Positions 25,269-33,235 are shown, counted from the first letter of the stretch. The stretch: DNA of 64,000 nucleotides from Ardenticatena maritima (GCF_001306175.1 NZ_LGKN01000003.1:124001-188000); one strand, 5' to 3'. Notes: a model not told the origin generated them from the letters alone. Program-made: numbers and translations.

Positions 25269-27041
25269 ATGATACGACGCTTCCGATTGCGTTTGGAACA
25301 GACAAATGAAGACGACATTTTGCTGATTGCGTTCGATACGCCCGCCGGTGATGTGGTCGAGCGCCGACGCGCCCCATTTGCGCCGGGCGAATTGGTGCGG
25401 TTGCTGGACGAATTGGAACGCACCGCCACCGTAGCGGACGCCGACGACCTGTTGGCGGTACAGTTGGGCGAGCGCCTGTTTGCCTGGTTGTTTGCCGAGC
25501 AGGTGGGCGCATTGTGGCACGAAAGCCGCGCGATTGCCCACGCGCACGGCGACGCCTTGCGCCTGGAACTCTATTTGCCGCAGGCGTTTCAAGCCTGGCC
25601 GTGGGAATTGCTGCGCGACCCCGAGGGGGATTTTTTGGCGTTTTCTTCGCTGACGCCGGTGGTGCGTTTTGTGCCGACGCCGCACACAAACGAACCACCC
25701 ATGCTTGTTGAACCGCCGTTGCGCCTGCTGGCGGTTTTCGCTTCGCCCGAGGGGATGCCGCCGCTGGATGTTGCCGCGGAAGAAGCGCGTTTGCAGACGG
25801 CGCTGGAGACCGTTTCGCCGGCGGGAATGTTTACCCTGCACGTTGTGCGCAACGCCACCCCCGGCATGTTGCACCGCGCCGTGCGGCGCTTCCAGCCGCA
25901 TGTGGTGCATGTGGCGGCGCATGGCGACCCGTCGGGGCGTATCTTTCTGCAAAGCGATAGCGGCGCGCCCGTGGCGATGGGGGGGCGTGAGTGGGCGCGC
26001 TTGCTGGCGGATGTCCCCACGGTGCGGCTTCTCTGGCTGAACAGTTGCCACAGTGCCGATGAGCGGGCGCATGTGCCCACGCTTGCCGAGCGGTTCATGG
26101 AGTTGGGCGTGCCGGCGGTGGTGGCGATGCACCGCGCGATAAGCGACGCCGCCGCCATCACCTTGACGCAGACCGTGTACGAGGCGCTTGCCGAAGGCTG
26201 GACGCTGGAAAGCGCCCTGGCGCATGGGCGCAAAGCCTTGGCGCAAGCGCACGGGCTGGATTGGAGCACGCCGGCGCTCTATTTGAGCCGCGCCAATAGC
26301 CGGCTCTGGTCGGTTGTGGGGGCTGCGCCGCAGCGTGATGAAGTGGTGCTGATTGAACCGGAGGAAGCGACGCCGACAACCCCGCCGCCCGATTTGACGC
26401 TCGATGTGCTGGCGGAGCTGGAAGTGTGCGCCCTGCCGCCCCTGGACGCCTGGGTTGGTCCTTTGGGTGAAGAACGGTGCGTCTCGGTGGGGGCGCTCTG
26501 GGTGAGCCGCACGCCGATTACCAACGCCCACTACGCCGCGTTTGTGGCGGCAACGGGGGCGGAACCGCCGCCGCACTGGGGCGGCATGACGCCGCCCGCC
26601 GAGTTGCGCGACCATCCGGTGGTGTTTGTGGCGCGCGCGGAAGCCGAAGCGTTTGCCGCCTGGCTGGGGGGGCGCTTGCCGACGGAGGAGGAGTGGGAAC
26701 GCATTGCACGCGGCGACCGGGCGCGCATTTTCCCCTGGGGCGATGAATGGTGCGCCACCTGCGCCCATACCGCCGAGCAGGGCGCGCGTTCGACTGCGCC
26801 GGTGGGGCGTTATCCCGACGGCGCCACGCCGGAAGGCGTGCTCGACCTGGCGGGCAACGTCTGGGAATGGACGGCGACAACCGAAGAGGGTCAAGCGATT
26901 GCCAAAGGCGGCTCATGGTTCGAGCCGGCGGAAGCCGCCCGCACGTGGGAGCGGCTTTACGCCGACCCTGTACGCGGCTATGACGATGTGGGCTTTCGCG
27001 TGGTGTGGGATGAAGCCCCGCAGGAGACGCGCAACGTGTAA
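25269..27041 (+). CDS. CHAT protease fused to a formylglycine-enzyme-like (FGE/C-lectin) domain
   Basis: The 590-residue protein has an N-terminal CHAT protease domain (about 1-345). The catalytic pair is His218 in VAAHG and Cys260 in WLNSCHS. A linker leads to an FGE-sulfatase/SUMF1-like domain (about 405-582) with TPITNAHYAAFV, RLPTEEEWERIA, the typical GNVWEWT, and a C-terminal GGSWFEPAE / DVGFRVVW. The cysteines that make true FGE catalytic are absent after GGSW, so this domain probably binds a ligand instead of making formylglycine. CHAT enzymes are caspase-like effectors activated by a sensor; here the sensor may be in the same chain. ATG 25269 follows AAGGAG. No partner gene is adjacent. 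A homologous truncated CHAT gene lies at 891-1373. Confidence 0.9.
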   Translation: MIRRFRLRLEQTNEDDILLIAFDTPAGDVVERRRAPFAPGELVRLLDELERTATVADADDLLAVQLGERLFAWLFAEQVGALWHESRAIAHAHGDALRLELYLPQAFQAWPWELLRDPEGDFLAFSSLTPVVRFVPTPHTNEPPMLVEPPLRLLAVFASPEGMPPLDVAAEEARLQTALETVSPAGMFTLHVVRNATPGMLHRAVRRFQPHVVHVAAHGDPSGRIFLQSDSGAPVAMGGREWARLLADVPTVRLLWLNSCHSADERAHVPTLAERFMELGVPAVVAMHRAISDAAAITLTQTVYEALAEGWTLESALAHGRKALAQAHGLDWSTPALYLSRANSRLWSVVGAAPQRDEVVLIEPEEATPTTPPPDLTLDVLAELEVCALPPLDAWVGPLGEERCVSVGALWVSRTPITNAHYAAFVAATGAEPPPHWGGMTPPAELRDHPVVFVARAEAEAFAAWLGGRLPTEEEWERIARGDRARIFPWGDEWCATCAHTAEQGARSTAPVGRYPDGATPEGVLDLAGNVWEWTATTEEGQAIAKGGSWFEPAEAARTWERLYADPVRGYDDVGFRVVWDEAPQETRNV

Positions 27042-27064
27042 GCAAGCCACAATCGGCATGTGTC

Positions 27065-27090
27065 AGCCCGCGTTGCAACGCGGGCTTTTT
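27065..27090 (+). terminator. Terminator of the CHAT-FGE gene
   Basis: AGCCCGCG and CGCGGGCT form a perfect stem with a TTGCAA loop, followed by TTTT, 24 bp after the stop. Confidence 0.85.
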
Positions 27091-27164
27091 GGTTGGGGCG
27101 GGCGCTGTTCGCATGCATGTATCTTTTGATTGAAATATCCGCGTTCTTTTTCCAGGTGTTTGTC

Positions 27165-27192
27165 TTGCGAGGGCTTTTCTTTACGATACACA
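27165..27192 (+). promoter_or_regulatory. Possible promoter of the HAD phosphatase gene
   Basis: TTGCGA and TACACA are separated by 16 bp and end 32 bp before the start codon. Confidence 0.35.
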
Positions 27193-27224
27193 CCAGCCAA
27201 GCATAACTGTTTGAGAGGTGGAAC

Positions 27225-27899
27225 ATGCCATTTCGAGCCGTGCTCTTTGACATGGACGGTGTCCTTTTTGATACGCAACGTGTGTACGCCGAGGCGTGGG
27301 TGGCGGCGGCGCGGGCGCTGGGGTATGCGCTGGACGAGGAAACCTACACGGCGCACATTCTAGGGCATGATGGCGACCACGGCGAAGCCGTCATGCAGCG
27401 CTTGTTTGGCGAGACGTTCCCCATCGAAGAGTTTCGCCGTCGCCGTCGTGCGTATGCGCAAGACGTGTTGGCGAATGGCGGTGTACGGCTCAAGCCCGGT
27501 GTGCTGGAACTGCTCGACCTGCTCGATGCGCATGGTGTGCCGCGTGCCGTGGCAACGTCCAATGCGCGTTGGGTGGCGGAGCAGTTTCTGGCGCAAACGG
27601 GGCTAGCGCCACGTTTTCAGGCGGTGGTGGGGCGTGAAGATGTTCAGCATGCCAAGCCGCACCCCGAAATTTTCCTCAAAGCCGCCGCCGCGCTGGGCGT
27701 CGAGCCTGCCCATGTGGTGGTGCTGGAAGATTCCGGCGCGGGGTTGCAAGCCGCTGCGCGCGCCGGCATGACGCCCGTCTTCGTCCCCGACATGATGCAA
27801 CCGCCGGATGAGGTGCGTGCGCTGGCGGCGCATGAGTTCGCCTCGCTCCATGAAGTGGCGTCCTGGTTGGCGATGCACCTGGCTGGGCAAAAATGCTAA
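27225..27899 (+). CDS. HAD-family phosphatase (beta-phosphoglucomutase-like)
   Basis: The 224-residue protein has the HAD motifs in order: DMDGVLFDT (motif I, nucleophile and acid Asp), ATSNARW (motif II), a Lys in AKPHPEIF (motif III), and VLEDSGAGLQAAARAG (motif IV). The helical cap inserted after motif I (about 16-80) places it with the beta-phosphoglucomutase/phosphoglycolate phosphatase group. The substrate is a small phosphate ester that cannot be specified. The start has a GAGAGGTGG site. It stands alone. Confidence 0.9.
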   Translation: MPFRAVLFDMDGVLFDTQRVYAEAWVAAARALGYALDEETYTAHILGHDGDHGEAVMQRLFGETFPIEEFRRRRRAYAQDVLANGGVRLKPGVLELLDLLDAHGVPRAVATSNARWVAEQFLAQTGLAPRFQAVVGREDVQHAKPHPEIFLKAAAALGVEPAHVVVLEDSGAGLQAAARAGMTPVFVPDMMQPPDEVRALAAHEFASLHEVASWLAMHLAGQKC

Positions 27900-27902
27900 C
27901 AT

Positions 27903-27935
27903 TCTTCTAACACTCCGCCAATGCTCTTCTAACAC
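27903..27935 (+). promoter_or_regulatory. Direct repeats upstream of the Hsp20 gene
   Basis: TCTTCTAACAC occurs at 27903-27913 and again at 27925-27935, a 22-bp period (two helical turns). It lies about 70 bp before the small heat-shock gene. It could be an operator. It does not match the CIRCE element. Confidence 0.35.
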
Positions 27936-28003
27936 GCGGTGTTTACTTTTTGGGGCGGATTTCGACGGAGAAAGAAAAACCTTGACGAAAGGAGGTGAGG
28001 CGT

Positions 28004-28441
28004 ATGCTGAACCGCTGGGATCCGTTCCGCGAAATGATGACACTGCGTGATGCCATGAACCGACTGCTCGAAGAATCGTTCATGACGCCGACGACTCGCA
28101 CGGTGGCTGAAACGATTTATCGCCTGCCGGTGGATGTGTGGGAAACGCCCGATGCGTTCGTCGTGCAAGCGGTTGTGCCCGGTCTCTCGCATGAAGATAT
28201 CAACATTGAATACAGCGATGGTTCGCTGGTGATTTCGGGCGAAATTCCGTTCGTCGAACATGAAAACGCGACCTACCATCTGCGCGAACGCTGGTACGGC
28301 AAGTTCCAACGCGTGCTGACCTTCCCGACACCGATTGATGCGGACAAGATCGAAGCCGAACTCGAAAACGGTATCCTGACGATTACGCTGCCCAAGACGG
28401 AAGATGTCAAACCGCGCCGCATTACGGTGAAGTCGGCCTAA
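28004..28441 (+). CDS. Small heat-shock protein (Hsp20/alpha-crystallin)
   Basis: The 145-residue protein has a short N-terminal arm (MLNRWDPFREMMTLRDAMNR), the alpha-crystallin domain (about 40-130, with DAFVVQAVVPGLSHEDINIE and ENGILTITLPK), and a short tail. It is an ATP-independent holdase that keeps unfolding proteins soluble. ATG 28004 is preferred over the GTG at 27995, because a perfect AAAGGAGGTG lies at the right distance. A terminator follows, so it is monocistronic. It is probably induced by heat. Confidence 0.95.
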   Translation: MLNRWDPFREMMTLRDAMNRLLEESFMTPTTRTVAETIYRLPVDVWETPDAFVVQAVVPGLSHEDINIEYSDGSLVISGEIPFVEHENATYHLRERWYGKFQRVLTFPTPIDADKIEAELENGILTITLPKTEDVKPRRITVKSA

Positions 28442-28470
28442 CGTCATAGGGCATCACCTCCTCAACACCA

Positions 28471-28509
28471 AACGCGAGGGCTCACCTGAGCCCCCGCGTT
28501 TTTTCTTTT
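28471..28509 (+). terminator. Terminator of the Hsp20 gene
   Basis: AACGCGAGGGCTCA and TGAGCCCCCGCGTT form a stem with one mismatch region and a 2-nt loop, followed by TTTTCTTTT. It also lies beside the end of the convergent spondin-domain gene. Confidence 0.85.
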
Positions 28510-28523
28510 GGTGCAACGGTTGG

Positions 28524-29294
28524 TTATGGCGTGCGGCGCAGAAGCCGCGTTCCCACACCGAGCACGAGCAGCGCACCACCGAGCAGGAGCAGGTAGAGCG
28601 TCAGCGGCTGTGCGGCGTCGCCTCCTGTTTCGGGAAGGGTTTCGGGCGCTGCCATGTCGCCAACCATGGCGATGTCAAAGCGGGCGACGGCGCCTTCCCA
28701 TGCGTACTCTGCCCCCAGGTCGGCGTTGCCTTGGATGCCGGGGTGCATGGCGATGGGCGCTTGCGGTTCGGTAGGCACATGCCCTTCACCACCCAAACCG
28801 GGAACGTCGGCTGCTGATTCGGTGTTTTCTTCTGTACCGGCGTCATACGCCATGGCTTCGATACTGCCTTCTTGCAAGGGCACGGCATCCAGCCCGGTGA
28901 AGCCGTCGTTGGTGAAGGCCAACATGGTGAGCGCGGTCAGGGCGTCGCCGTCGTGTGCTGTGATGCGAATGGTCATGCTCTCGCCGGGCGCAATCATGCC
29001 ATCGCCCACCTGCACGTCGGTTGCCGCATCCGCCAGCGCCTCGGCGAGCGGCTGGGTGTTGCCCGTTTCCGCCAGGGCTTGCAATTCAGGCGACGCCAGG
29101 TCGCCGACCATCCAGACGTGTTGCATGGCGTCGTGCGTGGCGAGCAGGGGCGGCGTCAGGACTTGGGCGTTGGTCAGGTTGGTGATGGTGATATCGTACG
29201 CATAGGTCATCATTTGGGCGTTGGTGGGTGTGGTGCCGAGCAGGACGAGAAGCGCCAGGACGAACGAGAGGGCGGAAAAACGTAAAAACTTCAT
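28524..29294 (-). CDS. Secreted spondin-domain protein with LPETG sorting signal
   Basis: The 256-residue protein has a signal peptide (MKFLRFSALSFVLALLVLLG, cleavage after TNA). A Spondin_N-like domain follows (YDITITNLTNAQVLTPPLLA, SMTIRITAHDGDALTALTML), then an acidic linker. The C-terminus has a Gram-positive style cell-wall sorting signal: LPETG at residues 220-224, a hydrophobic segment, and a basic RRTP end. It would be anchored by a sortase or kept by its C-terminal helix. No sortase gene is in the window. ATG 29294 has AAGGAG upstream. It is divergent from the response-regulator operon and shares the box array between them. Confidence 0.8.
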   Translation of the reverse strand: MKFLRFSALSFVLALLVLLGTTPTNAQMMTYAYDITITNLTNAQVLTPPLLATHDAMQHVWMVGDLASPELQALAETGNTQPLAEALADAATDVQVGDGMIAPGESMTIRITAHDGDALTALTMLAFTNDGFTGLDAVPLQEGSIEAMAYDAGTEENTESAADVPGLGGEGHVPTEPQAPIAMHPGIQGNADLGAEYAWEGAVARFDIAMVGDMAAPETLPETGGDAAQPLTLYLLLLGGALLVLGVGTRLLRRTP

Positions 29295-29323
29295 GGGGTA
29301 AACTCCTTTTTTCTGATGGTTCG

Positions 29324-29338
29324 CTGAGACGGTCTCAG
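29324..29338. promoter_or_regulatory. Palindrome upstream of the spondin-domain gene
   Basis: CTGAGACGGTCTCAG is a perfect 7-bp inverted repeat around one base. It lies 30-44 bp before the start codon, within the probable leader. It could be an operator for another regulator or a leader hairpin. Confidence 0.4.
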
Positions 29339-29352
29339 TATGCACCCTTTTG

Positions 29353-29433
29353 CTTACGAAAGGCTTACAAAAGGCTCACGAAAGGCTTGCGTTTCCTGTT
29401 TGTAAGCCTTTTGTAAGAAATACGTGCTATACT
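29353..29433 (+). promoter_or_regulatory. Divergent promoter with phased 11-bp PhoP/PhoB-like boxes
   Basis: Three contiguous direct copies of CTTACRAAAGG (29353-29363, 29364-29374, 29375-29385) are followed by a degenerate fourth (29386-29396). Two inverted copies then follow (29396-29406 and 29407-29417). The 11-bp period and the TTACRA core resemble the direct repeats bound by PhoP/PhoB-type regulators. A -10 box TATACT lies at 29428-29433, and the inverted copies cover its -35 region, as in activated promoters. The response regulator encoded just downstream is of the right family, so autoregulation and control of the divergent gene are likely. Confidence 0.7.
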
Positions 29434-29467
29434 TGAGAGGCTTCATACAACAGTTGAGGGAATGAGC

Positions 29468-30154
29468 ATGGCTCATATTTTGCTTGTCGAAGACGAAACC
29501 AGCATTGCCGAGGTTGTCCAGCGCTATTTGGAACGCGACGGCTACCACGTCACAGTGGCGCATGACGGCGCGGCGGCGCTGCAAGCACTGGACGCAGTCG
29601 AACCGGACTTGATTGTGCTCGACTTGATGTTGCCCCACGTGGATGGCTGGCATATCTTGCGCTGGGTGCGCTCGCAAAGCAACGTACCTGTGATTATCCT
29701 GACGGCGCGCCGCGATGAACCCGACCGCATTGCCGGGCTTGACCTGGGCGCGGATGATTACGTCGTCAAGCCGTTTAGCCCGCAAGAACTGGTCAGCCGT
29801 GTGCGGGCGGTCTTGCGCCGTGCCAAACCGTCGCCGGAGATGCCGCCGCTCGTCTTTGACGGTGGCGCGCTGGTGATTGACCCTGTGGCGCGTGAAGTGC
29901 GCGTGCGTGGTGCGGTGTGCCATCTCACCGTCCGCGAATTCGACCTGTTGTGGGTTTTGGCTTCACACCCGCGCCAGGTCTTCTCGCGCGACCGCTTGTT
30001 GACGCTGGTGTGGGGAAGCGATGAGTTCATAGACCCCGGCACAGTGACGGTTCACATTCGGCGCGTGCGTGAGAAGATCGAACCCGACCCTTCGGCGCCG
30101 CGCTACATCAAAACGGTGTGGGGTGTTGGGTATCGCTTTGAGGGGGACGCATGA
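29468..30154 (+). CDS. OmpR/PhoB-family response regulator
   Basis: The 228-residue protein has a receiver domain (1 to about 118) with the acidic pocket LLVEDE, the phospho-acceptor Asp in LIVLDLMLP, the Thr in IILTARRDE and the Lys in VVKPFSPQEL. The C-terminal winged-helix domain (about 130-226) contains LTVREFDLLWVLASHP and TVTVHIRRVREKIE, ending TVWGVGYRF. It is the DNA-binding half of a two-component system with the kinase that overlaps it by 4 bp. ATG 29468 is 7 nt from GAGGG; ATG 29462 is too close. Confidence 0.95.
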   Translation: MAHILLVEDETSIAEVVQRYLERDGYHVTVAHDGAAALQALDAVEPDLIVLDLMLPHVDGWHILRWVRSQSNVPVIILTARRDEPDRIAGLDLGADDYVVKPFSPQELVSRVRAVLRRAKPSPEMPPLVFDGGALVIDPVAREVRVRGAVCHLTVREFDLLWVLASHPRQVFSRDRLLTLVWGSDEFIDPGTVTVHIRRVREKIEPDPSAPRYIKTVWGVGYRFEGDA

Positions 30155-31431
30155 ATGAAGGGCGTTTGTTGCGCCGGCGTGTTCCATCCTGGTTGAGCGT
30201 GCCGCCGCTGGTCTATGCCGTCGGTGTGGCGTTGGCGGCGCTTGTGGCGCTGGTGGTGTTCGTGTTTGCCATGCAGCCGCCCCCACGCGATTTCTGGCTG
30301 ATGGGGCTGTTTCTGGGCGGGACGGCGCTCGCTTCGGTGGGCGTTGGCTATGGGGCGTATCGTCTGGGGTGGTTGCGGCACGCGCCTTCCTTGCATTGGG
30401 CGTTGCTGAGCAGTTATGTGCTCGCCAGCCTGCTCACCTTTTTGAATGTGTGGCTCATTGCGCGGCTGATGTTTGCCAGCCAGCACGATTTGCAACTGGC
30501 GACCATTTTGCTCTTCTTCGCCGGGCTGATTGCCGTTTCATTGGGGGCGATGGTTTCGTTGACCCTGACGCGCCGCTTGCGCACCTTGCGCGATGCGGCT
30601 GTGCGCGTTGCCGAGGGGGCGTTTGAGGTGCGGGTGGCGGATGACGGGCGCGATGAAGTGGCGCAACTGGCGCAAGCCTTCAACCACATGGCGGCACAAC
30701 TTGCCGCCGCCGAGCGTGCTCGCCGCGAAGCGGAAACATTGCGCCGCAATTTGCTCGCCTGGGTTGGGCATGATTTGCGCACGCCGCTGGCGTCGTTGCG
30801 CGCCATTTTGGATGCGCTGGTGGATGATGTGGTGCCTGACGCCGACGAGCGCATGCGCTATCTGCAAACGGCTCGCCGTGATGTGGCGGGGTTGGCTGCG
30901 CTCATTGAAGATTTGTTTGAAATGGCGCAGTTGGATGCCGGCGGCGTTCCCCTGGATATGGCGTGGGGGGCGCTGACGGATATCCTCTCGGATACACTGG
31001 AAAGTGCGCAGGTGCTGGCGGCGCGGCAAGGTGTGCGCCTGGAAGCCCACGCCGAGAGCGATATTGACCCCGTCTGGATGGATGCGCTCAAAGTGGCGCG
31101 CGTGGTGCAAAATCTGGTCACCAACGCCATTCGGCATACACCGGCGGGCGGGGCGGTGTTCATCACCGCCAAACGCGAGGGAGAGATGGTTGTGGTGAGT
31201 GTCCGCGATACGGGCGAAGGGATTGCCCCCGAACAGTTGCCCCACGTCTTCGATCAATTTTACCGCGGCGACCAGGCGCGCCGACGCGCCACAGGCGGCG
31301 CGGGGTTGGGGCTGGCGATTGCGCGGGCGATTGTGGAGGCGCATGGCGGCGCGATTGAGATTGAGAGTGCGCCGGGAGAGGGAACGTGCGTGCGGTTCAC
31401 CCTGCCGCGCACGCCTGCCGGGCATGAGTGA
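30151..31431 (+). CDS. Membrane sensor histidine kinase
   Basis: The 426-residue protein has four predicted membrane helices in its first 130 residues, with only short outer loops. A HAMP-like segment follows (TRRLRTLRDAAVRVAEGAFEVRV). The dimerisation domain has the H-box WVGHDLRTPLASLRAILDAL. The catalytic domain has N-box VVQNLVTNAIRHTPAGG, G1 DTGEGIAP and G2 GAGLGLAIARAIV. It partners the overlapping OmpR-type regulator. The lack of a large external domain suggests that it senses a membrane or redox signal. The SUOX-like gene follows after 80 bp. Confidence 0.94.
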   Translation: MNEGRLLRRRVPSWLSVPPLVYAVGVALAALVALVVFVFAMQPPPRDFWLMGLFLGGTALASVGVGYGAYRLGWLRHAPSLHWALLSSYVLASLLTFLNVWLIARLMFASQHDLQLATILLFFAGLIAVSLGAMVSLTLTRRLRTLRDAAVRVAEGAFEVRVADDGRDEVAQLAQAFNHMAAQLAAAERARREAETLRRNLLAWVGHDLRTPLASLRAILDALVDDVVPDADERMRYLQTARRDVAGLAALIEDLFEMAQLDAGGVPLDMAWGALTDILSDTLESAQVLAARQGVRLEAHAESDIDPVWMDALKVARVVQNLVTNAIRHTPAGGAVFITAKREGEMVVVSVRDTGEGIAPEQLPHVFDQFYRGDQARRRATGGAGLGLAIARAIVEAHGGAIEIESAPGEGTCVRFTLPRTPAGHE

Positions 31432-31511
31432 ACTGCTGAGCGTTGGCGTGACGTACATGGTAAGAGAAGCGCCGCTCAGCGCGAACCGAACGGAGAGAGG
31501 AGTTGGATCGC

Positions 31512-32639
31512 ATGAAACGTCTTGATCGTCGAGCATTTTTGCGGGTTTCCGCCGGTGGAGCGGCGGCGTTGGTGCTTGCGGCGTGTGGACGCCAAACCAC
31601 ACAACCGCCGTCATCCGCTTTGCCCACGTCCACAGCGTCAACCGCGGCGCGTCCGCCTACCGCCACCGCCGAAAGCATGGGTGGGAATGCCGTTGCGCCG
31701 ACGCCTACGCTCCCCGATGGCGTGCCCACGGAAGTGCGGATTACGCCCAACGATGAATTTTACGAGGTGGATATTGGGCGCGGGCAACCCAAGATTGACC
31801 CCGACACCTACCGCCTGCGCATTACCGGGTTGGTCGAACGCGAACTCGAACTCTCGCTCGATGAACTGCGCCGCCGCTCGGCGGGGGCGCACATGCGCAC
31901 CATGGAGTGTATCTCCAACCCCGTGGGGGGGAATCTCATTGGCAACGCCGTGTGGGAAGTCATCCCCCTGCGCGAACTTCTGGAAGAAGCCGGCGTCAAG
32001 CCGGGGGCGGTGGAAATTATCACCCGCGCCGCCGACGGCTTCCACACAAGTGTGCCGCTCGATACGGCGCTGGACCCACTGGCGTATCTCGCCATCAGCA
32101 TGAACGGGGAACCGCTCCCGCGAGGGCATGGCTTCCCTGTGCGTTGTCTTTGGCCTGGGCGCTACGGCATGAAACAACCCAAATGGCTGGTGGAGATTGA
32201 AGTGACCGACCAGCCCCATACCGGCTATTGGGAGCAACAGGGGTGGAGCAACGACGCCTTCATCAAGGTCAACTCGCAAATCGAACTGCCGGGTGACCAG
32301 GAGCGCTTTACCGTGGGCGAGCAAGTGCTCATCAGTGGGCGGGCGTTTGCCGGGCGGTCGGGTGTTCAGCGGGTGGAAGTGAGTACCGACAATGGCGAAA
32401 CCTGGCACGATGCCAACCTGGTGCAAGCGCCTGAGCACCCCGAACTCGTCTGGACTATCTGGTGGTATGTGTGGGATACGCGCGGCATGCCCACGGGGCG
32501 CTATGTGCTGAAAGCCCGCGCCACCGACGGCGAAGGCAACACGCAGGAAGGCACGCGAAGCGGGCTCTTTGGCGACACCTTCCCTGATGGCACCTCGCTC
32601 ATTCATGCGCGCGCTATCTTCCTGGATGAGACATCATGA
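31512..32639 (+). CDS. Sulfite-oxidase-like molybdopterin enzyme (exported)
   Basis: The 375-residue protein has a Tat-like N-terminus (RRAFLRVSAGGAAALVLAAC) with Cys25 as a possible lipobox Cys. A Thr/Pro-rich linker follows. The oxidoreductase molybdopterin domain (about 75-240) includes MECISNPVGGNLIGNAVWE, where the Cys is the expected Mo ligand, and PVRCLWPGRYGMKQPKWL. A C-terminal Mo-co dimerisation domain follows (about 255-370). Relatives oxidise sulfite or reduce oxidised methionine; the reaction here is not proven. A pentaheme cytochrome overlaps its end by 4 bp and is the likely electron partner. It sits downstream of the two-component pair. Confidence 0.9.
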   Translation: MKRLDRRAFLRVSAGGAAALVLAACGRQTTQPPSSALPTSTASTAARPPTATAESMGGNAVAPTPTLPDGVPTEVRITPNDEFYEVDIGRGQPKIDPDTYRLRITGLVERELELSLDELRRRSAGAHMRTMECISNPVGGNLIGNAVWEVIPLRELLEEAGVKPGAVEIITRAADGFHTSVPLDTALDPLAYLAISMNGEPLPRGHGFPVRCLWPGRYGMKQPKWLVEIEVTDQPHTGYWEQQGWSNDAFIKVNSQIELPGDQERFTVGEQVLISGRAFAGRSGVQRVEVSTDNGETWHDANLVQAPEHPELVWTIWWYVWDTRGMPTGRYVLKARATDGEGNTQEGTRSGLFGDTFPDGTSLIHARAIFLDETS

Positions 32640-33235
32640 TGACACCGCGACGTTGGGCGTTCTTCATTGGGCTGGTTGTGCTGGCTTTGGCGGCGGGCAC
32701 GGGGGGTGCTGTCGCGTTGGAAGAACACGACCCCTTTTGCGCGGCTTGCCACACCGAGCCTGAAACAACCTACGTACGCCAGATTGAGATGGCGCAGACG
32801 CAGGGGTTTGCCGAAACGCTGGCGGCGTTTCACGCGCTCCCAACGGATGCCGACGCCGATGGTGTGCGGTGTATTGATTGCCACGGCGGGGTTGGCGTGC
32901 GTGGGCGCGTCATGGCGCTGGCGACGGCGGCAGGCGACACGGTGAAGTTTGTGAGCGGGCGCTACGAACAGCCCGCCCACCTGAGCGAGCCCTTCCCGGA
33001 TGAAACTTGTATCCAATGCCACGCCGACTACGCCGACGACCCCGCATTCGAGAACCATGTGCATTGGGCGTTCGCCGAGGAAGGCGCGCCGACCGATATT
33101 CGGTGCGCCGATTGCCACGTGTCGCACGCCCCCGGCAATGATTTCGACCTGTACCTCTCGCGTCCGGTGGTGTTCCCATTGTGTGAAGAATGCCACGCCG
33201 CTTTAGGGCGTGGTCCCACCGACATGGGGCAATGA
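32636..33235 (+). CDS. Pentaheme cytochrome c (NapC/NirT-like)
   Basis: The 199-residue protein has one N-terminal membrane anchor (WAFFIGLVVLALAAGTGGAVA) and five CxxCH heme sites: CAACH, CIDCH, CIQCH, CADCH and CEECH. This is the layout of membrane-anchored NapC/NirT/NrfH-type cytochromes that carry electrons between the quinone pool and exported oxidoreductases. The start overlaps the stop of the SUOX-like gene (ATGA), so the two are translationally coupled and probably act together. The terminator follows 25 bp later. Confidence 0.92.
   Translation: MMTPRRWAFFIGLVVLALAAGTGGAVALEEHDPFCAACHTEPETTYVRQIEMAQTQGFAETLAAFHALPTDADADGVRCIDCHGGVGVRGRVMALATAAGDTVKFVSGRYEQPAHLSEPFPDETCIQCHADYADDPAFENHVHWAFAEEGAPTDIRCADCHVSHAPGNDFDLYLSRPVVFPLCEECHAALGRGPTDMGQ

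Noticed and set aside
26880-27041. Variable repeat of a diversity-generating retroelement at the end of the CHAT-FGE gene
   Set aside because: No reverse transcriptase, template repeat or accessory gene is in the window, so only the fold resemblance remains.
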